Assembly: GCA_900696515.1 (NCBI GenBank)
Contig: CAADGK010000112.1
Coordinates: forward strand, 1 to 64,000
From: an uncultured Nitrosospira sp.
GTDB taxonomy: Bacteria > Nitrospirota > Nitrospiria > Nitrospirales > Nitrospiraceae
Reading direction: 5' to 3'
Length of the DNA stretch: 64,000 bases
In this document: positions 50,912 through 59,746 of the stretch, one piece after another
Layout: every line of letters starts with the position of its first letter
Position numbering within the stretch: the first letter of the stretch is position 1
The notes under the pieces: generated by a model
Told to the model about the DNA's origin: nothing
The model's input: the letters and a program-made list of their open reading frames with translations, nothing else
The model's database searches: none
Translations under genes and position numbers: made by a program

Positions 50912-51325
50912 GTGAGGCTGCGTAATCTTGTACAGCTGGTTCTGGCAGTTACTATCTGGAGCGTAGGAAGCCACGTCTGGGCCTACGACGCCAGCCCGAA
51001 TATCGGTACCGCGGAGGGCTCCTGTGCGGACGTGATCTTTTCCGCTTTTACGCCCCCCCCATATTCCTATGAAAAGGGCAATGAGGCGGCACCGAAGTCG
51101 GACTTCTCATTTCTGGCGTCGAAGGCAACCCGTATTGATAGCCTCAAGGTCACCGTCAAGGATGAGAAGGTCCCGGTTACCATCACGCCACAAGGGAATG
51201 GATATCTGGTCAAAGGCAAATTGCCTGCCAGCGCAACAGGGTCCTACGTCCGGGTCGACATCTTCGCTGAAGGGCTGACCCTCTGTCAGCGTGCGGACGG
51301 GTGGCTTTTAAAAGTTGCGAAGTAA
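50912..51325 (+). CDS. exported protein, paralog of 59747
   Basis: The 137-residue protein starts at GTG with GAGAGGGATACC upstream. It has a signal peptide (VQLVLAVTIWSVGSHVWA) and a mature domain with SCADVIFSAFTPPPYS, APKSDFSFLASKATRIDSLK, KVPVTITPQGNGYLVKGKLP and LCQRADGWLLKVAK. The protein at 59747 shares this order, including the two Cys and the end DGWLLKVxK. The mature part looks like a small Ig-type or SoxZ-like beta sandwich, but the family is not known to me. A hairpin follows. Confidence 0.7.
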   Translation: MRLRNLVQLVLAVTIWSVGSHVWAYDASPNIGTAEGSCADVIFSAFTPPPYSYEKGNEAAPKSDFSFLASKATRIDSLKVTVKDEKVPVTITPQGNGYLVKGKLPASATGSYVRVDIFAEGLTLCQRADGWLLKVAK

Positions 51326-51343
51326 TTTGATCTCGCTGAGGGA

Positions 51344-51368
51344 GTGGGCAGGCTGTTCTCCTGCCCAC
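51344..51368 (+). terminator. hairpin between convergent small genes
   Basis: GTGGGCAGG / CCTGCCCAC, 9-bp perfect stem with 7-base loop, 19 bases after the stop of the plus-strand gene and 32 bases before the stop of the minus-strand one. It could serve both; no U-run. Confidence 0.5.
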
Positions 51369-51399
51369 CTCGCACCGGTGATCGCTGGCCAAGACGGCC

Positions 51400-51549
51400 T
51401 TACGGTTCCTGTTCTTCAACAGACTCAATCGCTTCCCGCAGCTTCGCCACAAAGGCCACCGGCTGGCTGAGGGCATTCTCCGTCAATTGAAATTCGCTGA
51501 CGAGCACACCATCCTTATCGACCAGGACAAGACGATACCCCTGCTTCAT
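51400..51549 (-). CDS. 49-residue small protein
   Basis: ATG 51549 to TAA 51400 gives MKQGYRLVLVDKDGVLVSEF, QLTENALSQPVAFVAKLREA and a short acidic tail. The first part looks like a beta hairpin (YRLVLVDKDGVLVSE) followed by a helix. GAAAGG lies 8 bases upstream. Too short for most gene callers. Not recognised. Confidence 0.55.
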   Translation of the reverse strand: MKQGYRLVLVDKDGVLVSEFQLTENALSQPVAFVAKLREAIESVEEQEP

Positions 51550-51627
51550 AGAATACCTTTCGTCTCCCAGGACCAGGTGAGGATATGGAAGTAACTTCCG
51601 GCAAGGAGCCGTTTAGCCGGGAATCGA

Positions 51628-52080
51628 TCAAAACGGAACGCGCACGCCGAGGTGAACTTCGTTTGGGATAAGATGGGGCCCAAAGAAGTTCCTCAGTCCG
51701 AGCGCGGTTGAAGGCGGAACTGATGAGATCAATGGCACGGCATGAAGGGCCCGATCCAGCTCCGTGATATAGCCACCGCCAAACCCTGCTGCAACATAGG
51801 GTACCACCCTCAGACCACTTACCGAAACCTGCGCCGAGAGGCTCGGGATGGTCCGTAAAACCATCGCGCTCTCTCCAGCCGGTAACGCGGATGGCGTTTG
51901 CTTCCGTTCTACTTCCCCTCCCCCTTCAAGCACAGACGGTCCCGTGATCTCGGAATGTGCCGATCCCATCGGAACGGGTCCGTCTTTCATCGCCCCTGCA
52001 TAGGAGAATCCACCCCACAGGCTCACTGCGATCATGATGCTCGCGCCGAGAGACTCGCTGACGGTACACACTGACCTCAT
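51628..52080 (-). CDS. exported protein, possible outer-membrane protein
   Basis: From ATG 52080 (preceded by AAGGTGGAAG) the protein has a signal peptide (SIMIAVSLWGGFSYAGA) and a mature part of about 120 residues with alternating strands (LRVVPYVAAGFGGGYITE, then NEVHLGVRVPF). The C-terminal Phe suits an outer-membrane protein but the length is short for a barrel. The first 18 codons of the longer frame are unlikely to be translated. Unknown function. Confidence 0.55.
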   Translation of the reverse strand: MRSVCTVSESLGASIMIAVSLWGGFSYAGAMKDGPVPMGSAHSEITGPSVLEGGGEVERKQTPSALPAGESAMVLRTIPSLSAQVSVSGLRVVPYVAAGFGGGYITELDRALHAVPLISSVPPSTALGLRNFFGPHLIPNEVHLGVRVPF

Positions 52081-52149
52081 GACTTCCACCTTACAACCTG
52101 CCGCACTTCGATTCAAGCGGTCTTCAGGGCGCACTGCAATGCCAACACA

Positions 52150-52716
52150 TTATATCGAGACACGCGTGAGCGTATTCTCATCCGTATGGTGAAATAGATC
52201 CTTCCGTCCCGGCATTCGGAGTTGCGTATCCTCTTCGTAGTGAAATCGATTCGCATCAAGAATCGTCACAGTGAGTTCATAGCGCACCGTCTTGAACTCC
52301 CTGGTGAGAAATCGGTTCGAACAGATCCCATAGGTCTCCGACCCGCCTTCTGCCACAAGCGTAAAGGTTGTGGCCGAAGGCTCCACCGTACCGCCGGCCA
52401 TCACGGTCACCCCACGCGGCACGATGAAGCAACGTAATACTTGTCGCTCTCCAGGATCCCACAGCCAATACCCGACCTCCTCATGGAATGGATCCGTCTC
52501 TCCGATTCGATGCGCAATTGTCGCATAGCGTAAACCGTAGAGCACCTGTTCATGATTGCGCACTGCCCCAATCGGAGCAAATGTGATTCGCTCACGAAAC
52601 CTATTCTGCTCCGTCCCGCGGTCATCCGATGGCGCCTCATCAGCGCCCTTTTCTCCCTCCCAGATACCCGCCAAGACCGCCAATGGCCCAAGCTGTCTCA
52701 CCACATCTGGTTCCAT
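52150..52716 (-). CDS. nitrobindin-like heme-binding beta-barrel protein
   Basis: The protein (188 residues from ATG 52716, preceded by AGGAGGAGAGC) matches the THAP4/nitrobindin-like barrel: LAVLAGIWEGEKGA (the usual GxWxGxG), NRFRERITFAPIG, and YWLWDPGERQVLRCFIVPRG. The C-terminal strand VRYELTVTILDANRFHYEED includes a histidine that could be the axial heme ligand. Such proteins bind ferric heme and react with NO or peroxynitrite. Start at 52761 is unlikely because no binding site precedes it. Confidence 0.72.
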   Translation of the reverse strand: MEPDVVRQLGPLAVLAGIWEGEKGADEAPSDDRGTEQNRFRERITFAPIGAVRNHEQVLYGLRYATIAHRIGETDPFHEEVGYWLWDPGERQVLRCFIVPRGVTVMAGGTVEPSATTFTLVAEGGSETYGICSNRFLTREFKTVRYELTVTILDANRFHYEEDTQLRMPGRKDLFHHTDENTLTRVSI

Positions 52717-52983
52717 GCTCTCCTCCTGCCGGATACTGAATCTGAACCATGCCTTCCACAAAGGACCAGCCGTCGAACAAATAGAGCAGTCTGTTACCCA
52801 TTGTAAGAGGATCAGAACAACCGGTGCAAATCGGGAGCATGGAGTAAGGCTGTCTCTGAATTCACCCTCGCGTAACAGTCACTCAAGGAGCGGATTCGCA
52901 CATCGTCTATTTTCTTGGCGAGAAGACACCTCCACGATATCGTACCCGCAATACACTCGTGGACCCGATGCAGGTGCCCCTGT

Positions 52984-54384
52984 ATGCGTTCCTATGACAT
53001 GGTGGTCGTCGGCAGCGGACCGGCAGGCCAGAAGGCGGCGGTCCAAGCGTCGAAACTGTCCAAGCGCGTGGCTATCATTGAGAAGGCCCGGCAACTTGGC
53101 GGCGCCTCGCTCAACACCGGCACATTACCCAGCAAAACTCTCAAAGATACCATCGAGTATCTCCATGGCTTAAGTCGGAGAGGGCTGGCTCAATTGGGCG
53201 CAGCACTCACCAGGCAACTGACACTCCCCGATTTGATGACCCGCAAAGATCAGGTCATTGAGACCGAAGTCGGGGTGATCACTCATCAGCTGCAGCGCAA
53301 CCATATCGACATCCTTCCAGGTACGGCCGCTTTTCTCGACCCGCATACCCTCAGCGTGACGCGATCGGATGGGCAGATCGAGCAGGTTCAGGCCTCAGCC
53401 ATCGTACTGGCCACGGGCTCACGACCACGCCGACCCTCGGACATCCCGTTTGATGACCTGATTATTTGCGACTCCGACTCCTTCCTCCGCACCACCATGA
53501 ACCCGACCAGCATCATCGTGCTCGGAGGGGGCGTCATCGGAACCGAGTACGCCTCGATGTTGGCTGCGTTCGGAATCAACGTCACTCTGATCGATCGACG
53601 GACGCAGATGTTGCGGTTCCTGGACCTGGAAATCGCGCAGGCCCTTGAGGCACAGATGCGGCAGAATGGGGTCACGATGCGACTCGGACATGATTGTTCA
53701 AACGTCACGGTGAATGAGGCGGGCCGCCCGTCGGTTCACCTTGAAAATGGAGAAACCCTCACCGCTGATATGCTCCTCTACACAATGGGGCGAATCGGCA
53801 ACACCGAAGCGCTGAATCTGGGAGCAATCGGCCTTGCAACGGACCAGCAGGGACAGCTATCCGTCAATGCCCACTACCAAACACTCATCCCCCACATTTA
53901 CGCGACCGGGGATGTCATCGGGTTTCCCGCGCTGGCCGCAACCGCAATGGAACAAGGACGACTCGCAGCCTGCCATGCGTTTCAACTACCCGCCACACAT
54001 AGGCCCAAAGTGATTCCGTATGGCATCTACAGCATTCCCGAAGTCTCGATGGTGGGCCTCACCGAGGAGGAGCTCACCACCGCACACGTCCCGCACGCCA
54101 CCGGAAGAGCTTTTTTCCGGGAGATGGCGCGGGGGCACATCAGCGGCGACCTCCATGGTCTCTTAAAGGTGATCTTTCACCGCGAGACGCACGCGTTGCT
54201 GGGCGTCCACATCATTGGAGCCGGAGCGACGGAGCTGATTCACATCGGCCAATCGGTCCTCACCTATGGAGGAGCCATCGAGTACTTCATCCATAACGTC
54301 TTCAATTATCCCACGATGGCCGAGTGCTATCGCACCGCAGCCCTCGATGGGTTGAATCGGCTGCACCATCCCCACTCGCAGTAG
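52984..54384 (+). CDS. soluble pyridine nucleotide transhydrogenase-like flavoprotein
   Basis: The protein (466 residues from ATG 52984) is of the SthA group in the disulfide reductase family. It has MRSYDMVVVGSGPAGQKAAV (FAD loop), LGGASLNTGTLPSKTLKDTI (position of the redox disulfide in relatives, here without Cys), IIVLGGGVIGTEYASMLAAF (NAD loop) and YATGDVIGFPALAATAM (second FAD motif). The lack of the CxxxxC pair fits SthA-like transhydrogenases, which pass hydride between NADPH and NAD. The frame is open to 52915 but ATG 52984 has GCAGGTG upstream and starts the FAD loop. No gene partner. Confidence 0.85.
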   Translation: MRSYDMVVVGSGPAGQKAAVQASKLSKRVAIIEKARQLGGASLNTGTLPSKTLKDTIEYLHGLSRRGLAQLGAALTRQLTLPDLMTRKDQVIETEVGVITHQLQRNHIDILPGTAAFLDPHTLSVTRSDGQIEQVQASAIVLATGSRPRRPSDIPFDDLIICDSDSFLRTTMNPTSIIVLGGGVIGTEYASMLAAFGINVTLIDRRTQMLRFLDLEIAQALEAQMRQNGVTMRLGHDCSNVTVNEAGRPSVHLENGETLTADMLLYTMGRIGNTEALNLGAIGLATDQQGQLSVNAHYQTLIPHIYATGDVIGFPALAATAMEQGRLAACHAFQLPATHRPKVIPYGIYSIPEVSMVGLTEEELTTAHVPHATGRAFFREMARGHISGDLHGLLKVIFHRETHALLGVHIIGAGATELIHIGQSVLTYGGAIEYFIHNVFNYPTMAECYRTAALDGLNRLHHPHSQ

Positions 54385-54649
54385 CCTTATATCAGGCCGC
54401 CAGACTGGCCTCTTCTCGCCCTGAGTGACCACGCGCTGGGAGAGCTCAAGGCAATGGGCCTCTCGCAGATTTGCTAAAACCGTTAAAAGGAATATACTCA
54501 CCGTATACCTGCCGGTCGTCATGAGCTACATGGAGTCGTAGTCATGAAGATGATTCCGACCATCGTTTCCGCATCTTCCAGGAGTTCCTTCGCCGTATTC
54601 CCCACCAGCGATTTCCATCTGGGAATCGACCACCACAGGAGGTCTGGCC

Positions 54650-55132
54650 ATGCCTATTCCACGCACCCTGAAGTCACGCCTTGATCGCGAACATGTCCAT
54701 TACGATATCTTGGCTCACGCTCACACGGATCGTGCGCGCGCGGTTGCCGAAACGCTTCATCTCCCGGAACAGTCCATGGCCAAGGTAGTCATCGTGAAGG
54801 TCAAGGAACGATTCGTGACCATGGTCCTGCCTGCCACGACCAAGGTCGATTTCCAACGCCTGCGAGGAATCTTTGGCACCCACCGCGTCCGACTTGCGAC
54901 CGAGGGAGAACTGACACGGCTCTTCCCCGACTGCGAAGTCGGCGCGATGCCGCCGCTCGGCACCCTCTACGGCCTTCCGGTCTATGTTGACCGTTCGCTC
55001 ATCGGGGACGAAGACATTCTCTTCGAAGCAGGGACTCACTCGGAAGCGATCCGGATGCGTTATTGGGATTTTGCGGCACTCGTGTTTCCCACAGTCGCGG
55101 AATTCAACCGGACGCCGACAGCCAGCTGTTGA
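54650..55132 (+). CDS. YbaK/EbsC-type aminoacyl-tRNA deacylase-like protein
   Basis: The 160-residue protein matches the YbaK fold: RLDREHVHYDILAHAHTDRA, SMAKVVIVKVKERFVTMVLPA (with the K near residue 45 used in this family), and MPPLGTLYGLPVYVDRSLIG, followed by EDILFEAGTHSEAI. Members remove wrong amino acids from tRNA (Cys-tRNA-Pro for YbaK). The exact substrate is not readable. ACAGGAGG precedes the ATG by 8 bases. Confidence 0.85.
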   Translation: MPIPRTLKSRLDREHVHYDILAHAHTDRARAVAETLHLPEQSMAKVVIVKVKERFVTMVLPATTKVDFQRLRGIFGTHRVRLATEGELTRLFPDCEVGAMPPLGTLYGLPVYVDRSLIGDEDILFEAGTHSEAIRMRYWDFAALVFPTVAEFNRTPTASC

Positions 55133-55348
55133 TAGGGATACACTCCATGGGGGTTGGAGCACGACGTACAGACCCATCATCGCTCCACGTGGCACCCGCT
55201 GTTCATCTCCGGTGTGAATACCAGGCTCCACGAAGCTGACCGACCATCTCCTTGAGTCTCCCGGCACGTGTGCGGCTTTTTCTGCTCAAAACTGTTAGGA
55301 TGGGTGCGACTTCTCCGCATGTGCCACCCAGTCATGAAAGGACATCAC

Positions 55349-56380
55349 ATGGTGAAACATTCGCACCTCATCGCGATCAGTCTTATCGCTGCGCTACTGC
55401 TCGTGCCAACCCTCTCAATGGCGAAGGCACGGGGATCAGGCGGAGGGTTCTCCGGCGGATCACACGGAGGAAATTCATCGATGGGTTTTGGAAGCCGTGG
55501 CTCACGGACCCACCAGGACAACGGGGCCAGACCCATCGAACAGTCGGCCACGCCCAGACCATCGGCGACACCGCCGCCGCATCAGACAACGAATAGTCCC
55601 ATATCTCAACCGGTGCCTGCCTCATCTGGGTCCTGGTTCCAACGCCATCCCCTCCTGGCCGGGATCGCCGGTGGGTTAGCCGGAACATGGCTGGGCCATA
55701 TGCTCTTCGGTGCGACCGAGAGCAGCGCCAAGACCACGGAGACAGAGTCGGGATCCGGTTCAGGACCGACATCGACATCAGGGAACTCCTTTGGACTCAT
55801 TCTCCTCTTGATGGCGATCGGAGCCGGCATCTTCTACTTTTTCAGAAAGTCCAAACAGACTCCTGCACCGGTATTTACCGGACTCTCACGCAGTTCCACG
55901 ACCAGAGGAAGCCTCCTCGACGTATCGGCCAACCGGTCGGTCGACCAAGCAGACACTGGTACCTACAGCGTGACCACTGAAGACAAAGCCACATTCCAGC
56001 AACTGCTGACGGATATTCAATCCGCATGGAGCACACAAGATGTGGCGGCATTACGACGCTGTGTGACGCCGGAAATACTGAGCTATTTCAATACGGCGTT
56101 GGCTGAGGACAACAGTCGAGGAGTTCAGAACCGGGTGGAAGATGTGATCTTGCTCAAGGGTGATGTACGCGAGGCCTGGTCCGAAGACACCACGGACTAT
56201 GCAACGGTCGACCTCCGCTGGAATGCCCGTGACTACACCGTCTCCGCAACGATCCCGCGTGGGGAACCGGGCTATCTCATCGAAGGGAGTGAAGAGACCG
56301 CGACAGAAGCCTGCGAAACCTGGACCTTCATGCGCGTGCAGAATGGTCGATGGATCCTCTCGGCCATCCAGCAACAATAA
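55349..56380 (+). CDS. Tim44-like domain membrane protein
   Basis: The protein (343 residues from ATG 55349, preceded by AAAGGACATC) has a signal peptide (LIAISLIAALLLVPTLSMA), a Gly/Ser-rich low-complexity segment (about 25-75), a Thr/Ser/Pro-rich segment, one membrane helix region (FGLILLLMAIGAGIFYFFRK, about 170-190) and a C-terminal Tim44-like domain (FQQLLTDIQSAWSTQDVAAL to the end). The layout is that of a common bacterial Tim44-domain family found in many envelope clusters. Function is unsettled; membrane-associated binding is likely. Confidence 0.75.
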   Translation: MVKHSHLIAISLIAALLLVPTLSMAKARGSGGGFSGGSHGGNSSMGFGSRGSRTHQDNGARPIEQSATPRPSATPPPHQTTNSPISQPVPASSGSWFQRHPLLAGIAGGLAGTWLGHMLFGATESSAKTTETESGSGSGPTSTSGNSFGLILLLMAIGAGIFYFFRKSKQTPAPVFTGLSRSSTTRGSLLDVSANRSVDQADTGTYSVTTEDKATFQQLLTDIQSAWSTQDVAALRRCVTPEILSYFNTALAEDNSRGVQNRVEDVILLKGDVREAWSEDTTDYATVDLRWNARDYTVSATIPRGEPGYLIEGSEETATEACETWTFMRVQNGRWILSAIQQQ

Positions 56381-56411
56381 GGGACGACAGAGGGCGGCTG
56401 GCTCAGCCGAG

Positions 56412-56669
56412 TCAGCCGCCAATCCATCTCGAAAGACAAGGCGCGAGCACATAGGCTGCAGCAGAAACCAACACGCCGACCACCACCCCTAGCAGTCCTG
56501 CCACATAGAGTCCTGCAAACGGTGCCATCAACACGACGACAAGCATATACAGAGCTATCGAAGGATGAGCCTCATAAAACACCCGGCGGGAGTCAGCTGT
56601 AAACGAATTGGTGACGCGGGATTCAGAAGACCGAACCATGTTTCTTCTCTCACCGCTTCCAGATCCCAT
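56412..56669 (-). CDS. small membrane protein
   Basis: The 85-residue protein has two hydrophobic stretches: LYMLVVVLMAPFAGLYVAG and LLGVVVGVLVSAAAYVLAP. It directly abuts the SDR gene (TAGATG). The Met at residue 11 preceded by GAGAGAAG may be the true start. Unknown role; translational coupling suggests it works with or follows the SDR. Confidence 0.55.
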   Translation of the reverse strand: MGSGSGERRNMVRSSESRVTNSFTADSRRVFYEAHPSIALYMLVVVLMAPFAGLYVAGLLGVVVGVLVSAAAYVLAPCLSRWIGG

Positions 56670-57278
56670 CTAGAGACCTGCAAGCCTTCGTGGATCGAGT
56701 GTCTGGCCCGTCATCGTACCTTCGGCACTGGAGAGATAGGCCTTCGCCACTACTGCGGCAGGCATGCCGTGCGTAGAGTCCATCTTGCGCGCAACAAGGG
56801 TTTCCGTCACCCAGGGTGGACTCACCACATTGACTCGGATCCCATATGGCAGTTCCAGAGCAGCCGCCCGGACAAAACCTTCAAGCCCGGCATTCACCAT
56901 ACTAATCGAAGCGCTGCCCTTGATCGGCTCCTGACCGAGCACCCCGCTCGTGAGCGTAAACGACCCGCCATCGGCGATGAATTGCCGGCCGATCCGCACG
57001 AGGTTGGCTTGCCCCATCAGCTTGTTCGAGAAACTGAAGGCATAGTCTGCCTCAGTCAAATCATCGAGACTTCCAAACTTCGCTTGCCCAGCCGCACAGA
57101 CGACCGCATCGAATTTTCCCACTGATTGAAACATCGCACGGATCGAATCCGGCGACGCCAGATCGACAGTTACGGCTCCAGTCTTCCTCCCAGCCACGAC
57201 GACCTCATGCCGAGGTAGCAGTGCAGCCACCACTGCTGACCCGATGGTTCCCGCACCCCCAACGACAATCACCCGCAT
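56670..57278 (-). CDS. atypical short-chain dehydrogenase/reductase
   Basis: The 202-residue protein has a Rossmann start MRVIVVGGAGTIGSAVVAAL (about residues 1-20), DAVVCAAGQAKFGSL, FTLTSGVLGQEP and INVxSPPWV-type RVNVVSPPWVTETLV. The classical YxxxK catalytic pair is not seen: the position reads ASISMVNAGLEGFVRAAALE, with Met in place of Tyr. Such short SDR-like proteins are a known divergent group, of unsure activity. Next to a small membrane protein. Confidence 0.78.
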   Translation of the reverse strand: MRVIVVGGAGTIGSAVVAALLPRHEVVVAGRKTGAVTVDLASPDSIRAMFQSVGKFDAVVCAAGQAKFGSLDDLTEADYAFSFSNKLMGQANLVRIGRQFIADGGSFTLTSGVLGQEPIKGSASISMVNAGLEGFVRAAALELPYGIRVNVVSPPWVTETLVARKMDSTHGMPAAVVAKAYLSSAEGTMTGQTLDPRRLAGL

Positions 57279-57311
57279 GAATCACTCTCCTTCCGGTGCT
57301 CCACACTCAAA

Positions 57312-57349
57312 TACAAACGGGCAGGGAAGTACTTCCCTGCCCGTTTGTA
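57312..57349 (-). terminator. 38-bp perfect palindrome, terminator of the SmbP-like gene
   Basis: TACAAACGGGCAGGGAAGT is followed directly by its exact reverse complement. It lies 30 bases past the stop of the minus-strand SmbP-like gene, and its minus-strand 3' side continues TTTGTATTTG, so a Rho-independent terminator is likely. Its symmetry also permits a cruciform. Confidence 0.75.
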
Positions 57350-57379
57350 CACACTCACAACCGCTGGAGGTACGAACGC

Positions 57380-57727
57380 TTACTTGGCCTCGTTCAAATG
57401 TGTCAGCGCTGCCTCGGCATGCTGCGTGGCCACATCGGCGTGGCCTGCCTTGCCATGCTCGATGGCTTCCGTCAAATGCTTGATCCCTTCGCCCAAGTGC
57501 GGATTTTTCCCTCCCCGCTCGGCATGGTTCCGCGACTTCTCCGCATGGGCCGCCACCGCGTCGGCATGCCCCTGCTTGCCATGCTCCACCGCCTCTTTCG
57601 CGTGCGCAATGGAGTCCAACACGTTCCCGGCTGGAGACGGCTGAGCGTTGAGCACCGGAACACTCACCAACATCCCAAGTGCTCCAAGAATGAATGCCCC
57701 GCGATAGAATTTGCTCTTCATATTCAT
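57380..57727 (-). CDS. smbP: SmbP-like small metal-binding protein
   Basis: The 115-residue protein has a signal peptide (FILGALGMLVSVPVLNA) and a His-rich mature helix with repeats: HAKEAVEHGKQGHADAVAAH, then GIKHLTEAIEHGKAGHADVA and TQHAEAALTHL. Repeated HxxxH and HGKxGHAD units are the mark of SmbP from Nitrosomonas, a periplasmic four-helix bundle that binds copper and other divalent metals. The family is associated with nitrifiers, which fits a Nitrospira-like host. Monocistronic, with a strong palindrome terminator. Start at MNMKSKF or MKSKF. Confidence 0.88.
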   Translation of the reverse strand: MNMKSKFYRGAFILGALGMLVSVPVLNAQPSPAGNVLDSIAHAKEAVEHGKQGHADAVAAHAEKSRNHAERGGKNPHLGEGIKHLTEAIEHGKAGHADVATQHAEAALTHLNEAK

Positions 57728-57816
57728 GCCCCTCCCTGGTTAAGAGTATGTGCCGAACACGACCGGCTGCAATCTCAAGTTTACCTTAGCACAGCATTTC
57801 TGTAGTCTGTCAAGAA

Positions 57817-58050
57817 ATGGACGCTCAACAACCTCACCCTCGCGATCCCTTGCACGGAATCACATTGGAAACGATCGTCACCACCCTGGTTGCACGGCAT
57901 GGATGGCCTGAGTTGGGTCGGCGCGTCCCCATCCGCTGCTTCCGCCACCACCCGACGATCAAGTCGAGCCTGACCTTTCTGCGCAAGACTCCGTGGGCGC
58001 GCACGCGCGTCGAGCAACTGTTCGTGAAGGGCCTCCCCTCGCCCCACTGA
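57817..58050 (+). CDS. VF530-family (DUF2132) protein
   Basis: The 77-residue protein matches the VF530 family: [40 protein letters not shown] and [16 protein letters not shown]. Members resemble DNA-binding domains in structure but have no settled role. It lies 4 bases before the YaeQ-like gene on the same strand, so it is likely co-transcribed. Confidence 0.88.
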   Translation: MDAQQPHPRDPLHGITLETIVTTLVARHGWPELGRRVPIRCFRHHPTIKSSLTFLRKTPWARTRVEQLFVKGLPSPH

Positions 58051-58054
58051 CGCT

Positions 58055-58600
58055 ATGGCAACGAACGCAACCATCTATAAAGCCGTCCTCCAGGTTTCCG
58101 ATCTCGACCGTCACTACTTCCAGGACCATACGCTGACCCTGGCACGACATCCATCCGAGACCGAGGAGCGCATGATGGTACGCGTACTCGCTTTCGCACT
58201 CCACGCACATGAGGCCCTGTCATTTGGCCGTGGGGTCGACACCGAGGATGAACCGGCCCTGTGGCAACGGGATGCCACCGGGGCCATCGATCTCTGGATT
58301 GAAATCGGTCAGCCGGATGAAAAAACCATTCGTCAGGCATGCGGTCGTTCCAAGCAGGTCGTTGTCTATGTCTACGGAGCTCGCGGTGCGGAAGCCTGGT
58401 GGGAGAACCAGCGTACCTCGCTTGACCGTCTAAAGAATCTCGTTGTGATCCTGCTCCCGATAGAGAGCGTTCGATCTCTCGCCGGAATGGCAAATCCCGG
58501 CATGCAGTTACAATTGACGATTCAAGACGAACAGGTTTGGATTGCGGACGGCACACAGACGCTCCACGTAGAACTACAACGATTGAAGAGCGGAGGATGA
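58055..58600 (+). CDS. yaeQ: YaeQ-family protein
   Basis: The 181-residue protein matches YaeQ: MATNATIYKAVLQVSDLDRH, LARHPSETEERMMVRVLAFA, ALHAHEALSFGRGVDTEDEP, then RSKQVVVYVYG and QLQLTIQDEQVWI. YaeQ proteins have a PD-(D/E)XK nuclease-like fold; the E-E and D-L-W-IE region (DLWIEIGQPDEK) fits. Activity is not established. Follows VF530 by 4 bases. Confidence 0.88.
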   Translation: MATNATIYKAVLQVSDLDRHYFQDHTLTLARHPSETEERMMVRVLAFALHAHEALSFGRGVDTEDEPALWQRDATGAIDLWIEIGQPDEKTIRQACGRSKQVVVYVYGARGAEAWWENQRTSLDRLKNLVVILLPIESVRSLAGMANPGMQLQLTIQDEQVWIADGTQTLHVELQRLKSGG

Positions 58601-58686
58601 TGTCTCTCTGGAGATCTGTTTGGCCCCACTGGCAAAGAATATTGGCAACCTGATCGGCGCGAATGTTTCCTGATAAGGAGAATCGT

Positions 58687-59412
58687 ATGAAGCTGTTCAC
58701 TCATTGCTTGATCAGGATGCGTAGCCCTATACCGCACGATGCCGTGTCGGCCTGCACCAGGAACAGGCGTCATCTCTTGAGCCACGCCTGTCTGGCAACC
58801 GTCTGGCTACTGACAATCGCGATCGTCACTCAGTCGGTCTATGCCGCAGACAGGGGTCAGACGAAGTTCAGGCGTATTTCGACACAGTACATTGCGGCGT
58901 TGGGCGATCCAGGTACGACATCCGGGAGCGGCGCGCAGTTATGGGGTCTGTGGCCGCTGGACCCAGGGCCTCGAGGCGTGAAGCTGAACCGTTATCAATC
59001 GCTGAGGGAGGCCGGCGGCGTTGCCCCGGCGCGTTGGAAGTTCAACGAAGCAGACTGGTGGCTGGAGGAGCACGGCCTCATCATGGAGCAACCAACTGTT
59101 CCGCTCCCTCCCGGAAAATATGTGGTCACCGGCGCTCAAAAGGTAACAGCAGTGTTGACGATTCATCCTCCCGACAGCCACGGCGACGGGCGCTGGGAAC
59201 TCGATCAAGGCGCGACGCTCTACGACGTGACCCACCTCGCCTGCCGGTCCGCACGCTATACCCCAGCGACGGCCGGGAGTTCGTGCTCACCGGCCAAAGC
59301 AAAACAAACGGCGTTTCCCGTTGCACCAGGGGGAGCGATGCCTCCGGTCGAGGGCTGCGCGAAACAGGATTACGCGGTGCTCATTGTGATTGGCATGGGC
59401 GTGGAAAACTGA
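58687..59412 (+). CDS. exported protein, unknown
   Basis: The 241-residue protein starts at ATG 58687, with AAGGAG 7 bases upstream. A signal peptide is visible further in (CLATVWLLTIAIVTQSVYA, about residues 35-53), so cleavage is after a long n-region. The mature part has GSGAQLWGLWPLDPGPRGVK, RWELDQGATLYDVTHLACRS and a C-terminal CAKQDYAVLIVIGMGVEN. Its 3' third is repeated in a remnant at 60299. I do not recognise the family. Confidence 0.6.
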   Translation: MKLFTHCLIRMRSPIPHDAVSACTRNRRHLLSHACLATVWLLTIAIVTQSVYAADRGQTKFRRISTQYIAALGDPGTTSGSGAQLWGLWPLDPGPRGVKLNRYQSLREAGGVAPARWKFNEADWWLEEHGLIMEQPTVPLPPGKYVVTGAQKVTAVLTIHPPDSHGDGRWELDQGATLYDVTHLACRSARYTPATAGSSCSPAKAKQTAFPVAPGGAMPPVEGCAKQDYAVLIVIGMGVEN

Positions 59413-59746
59413 TCTGCGGTGGCGCCTCGACAACTTGCGCGGCGACTGCAATACAAGACTCCCGATTTATTCTATCCATCCCAAGCCGCTCGTCACATCC
59501 TCCGGTACAGCTTGATCCACCGACGGATCGGCCACTGTCAGGGCTTGGTTCGAAGGAAACAGTCAGCCCGACTCGCGATGCTCCCGTCAGCAACGTGCAG
59601 AGTCTCCAGAACGAGGAAACCGCCCACCCCTGTCTTTGCAAGTCATCCGATGTTTGCTTTTCATCTCCCCGGGACTACACAATAGGCAATACTCATTGAC
59701 CTCCGCCATCCCGGCCACTATCAACAACCAACAGCGAGGTGTCATC
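59413..59746. other. gene-free stretch before the secreted paralog
   Basis: No supported coding region. The binding site GCGAGG for the next gene lies near 59735. Otherwise nothing stands out. Confidence 0.35.

Noticed and set aside
54544-54690. Short plus-strand frame starting MKMIPTIVSASS
   Set aside because: It overlaps the start of the YbaK-like gene and has no binding site or plausible fold.
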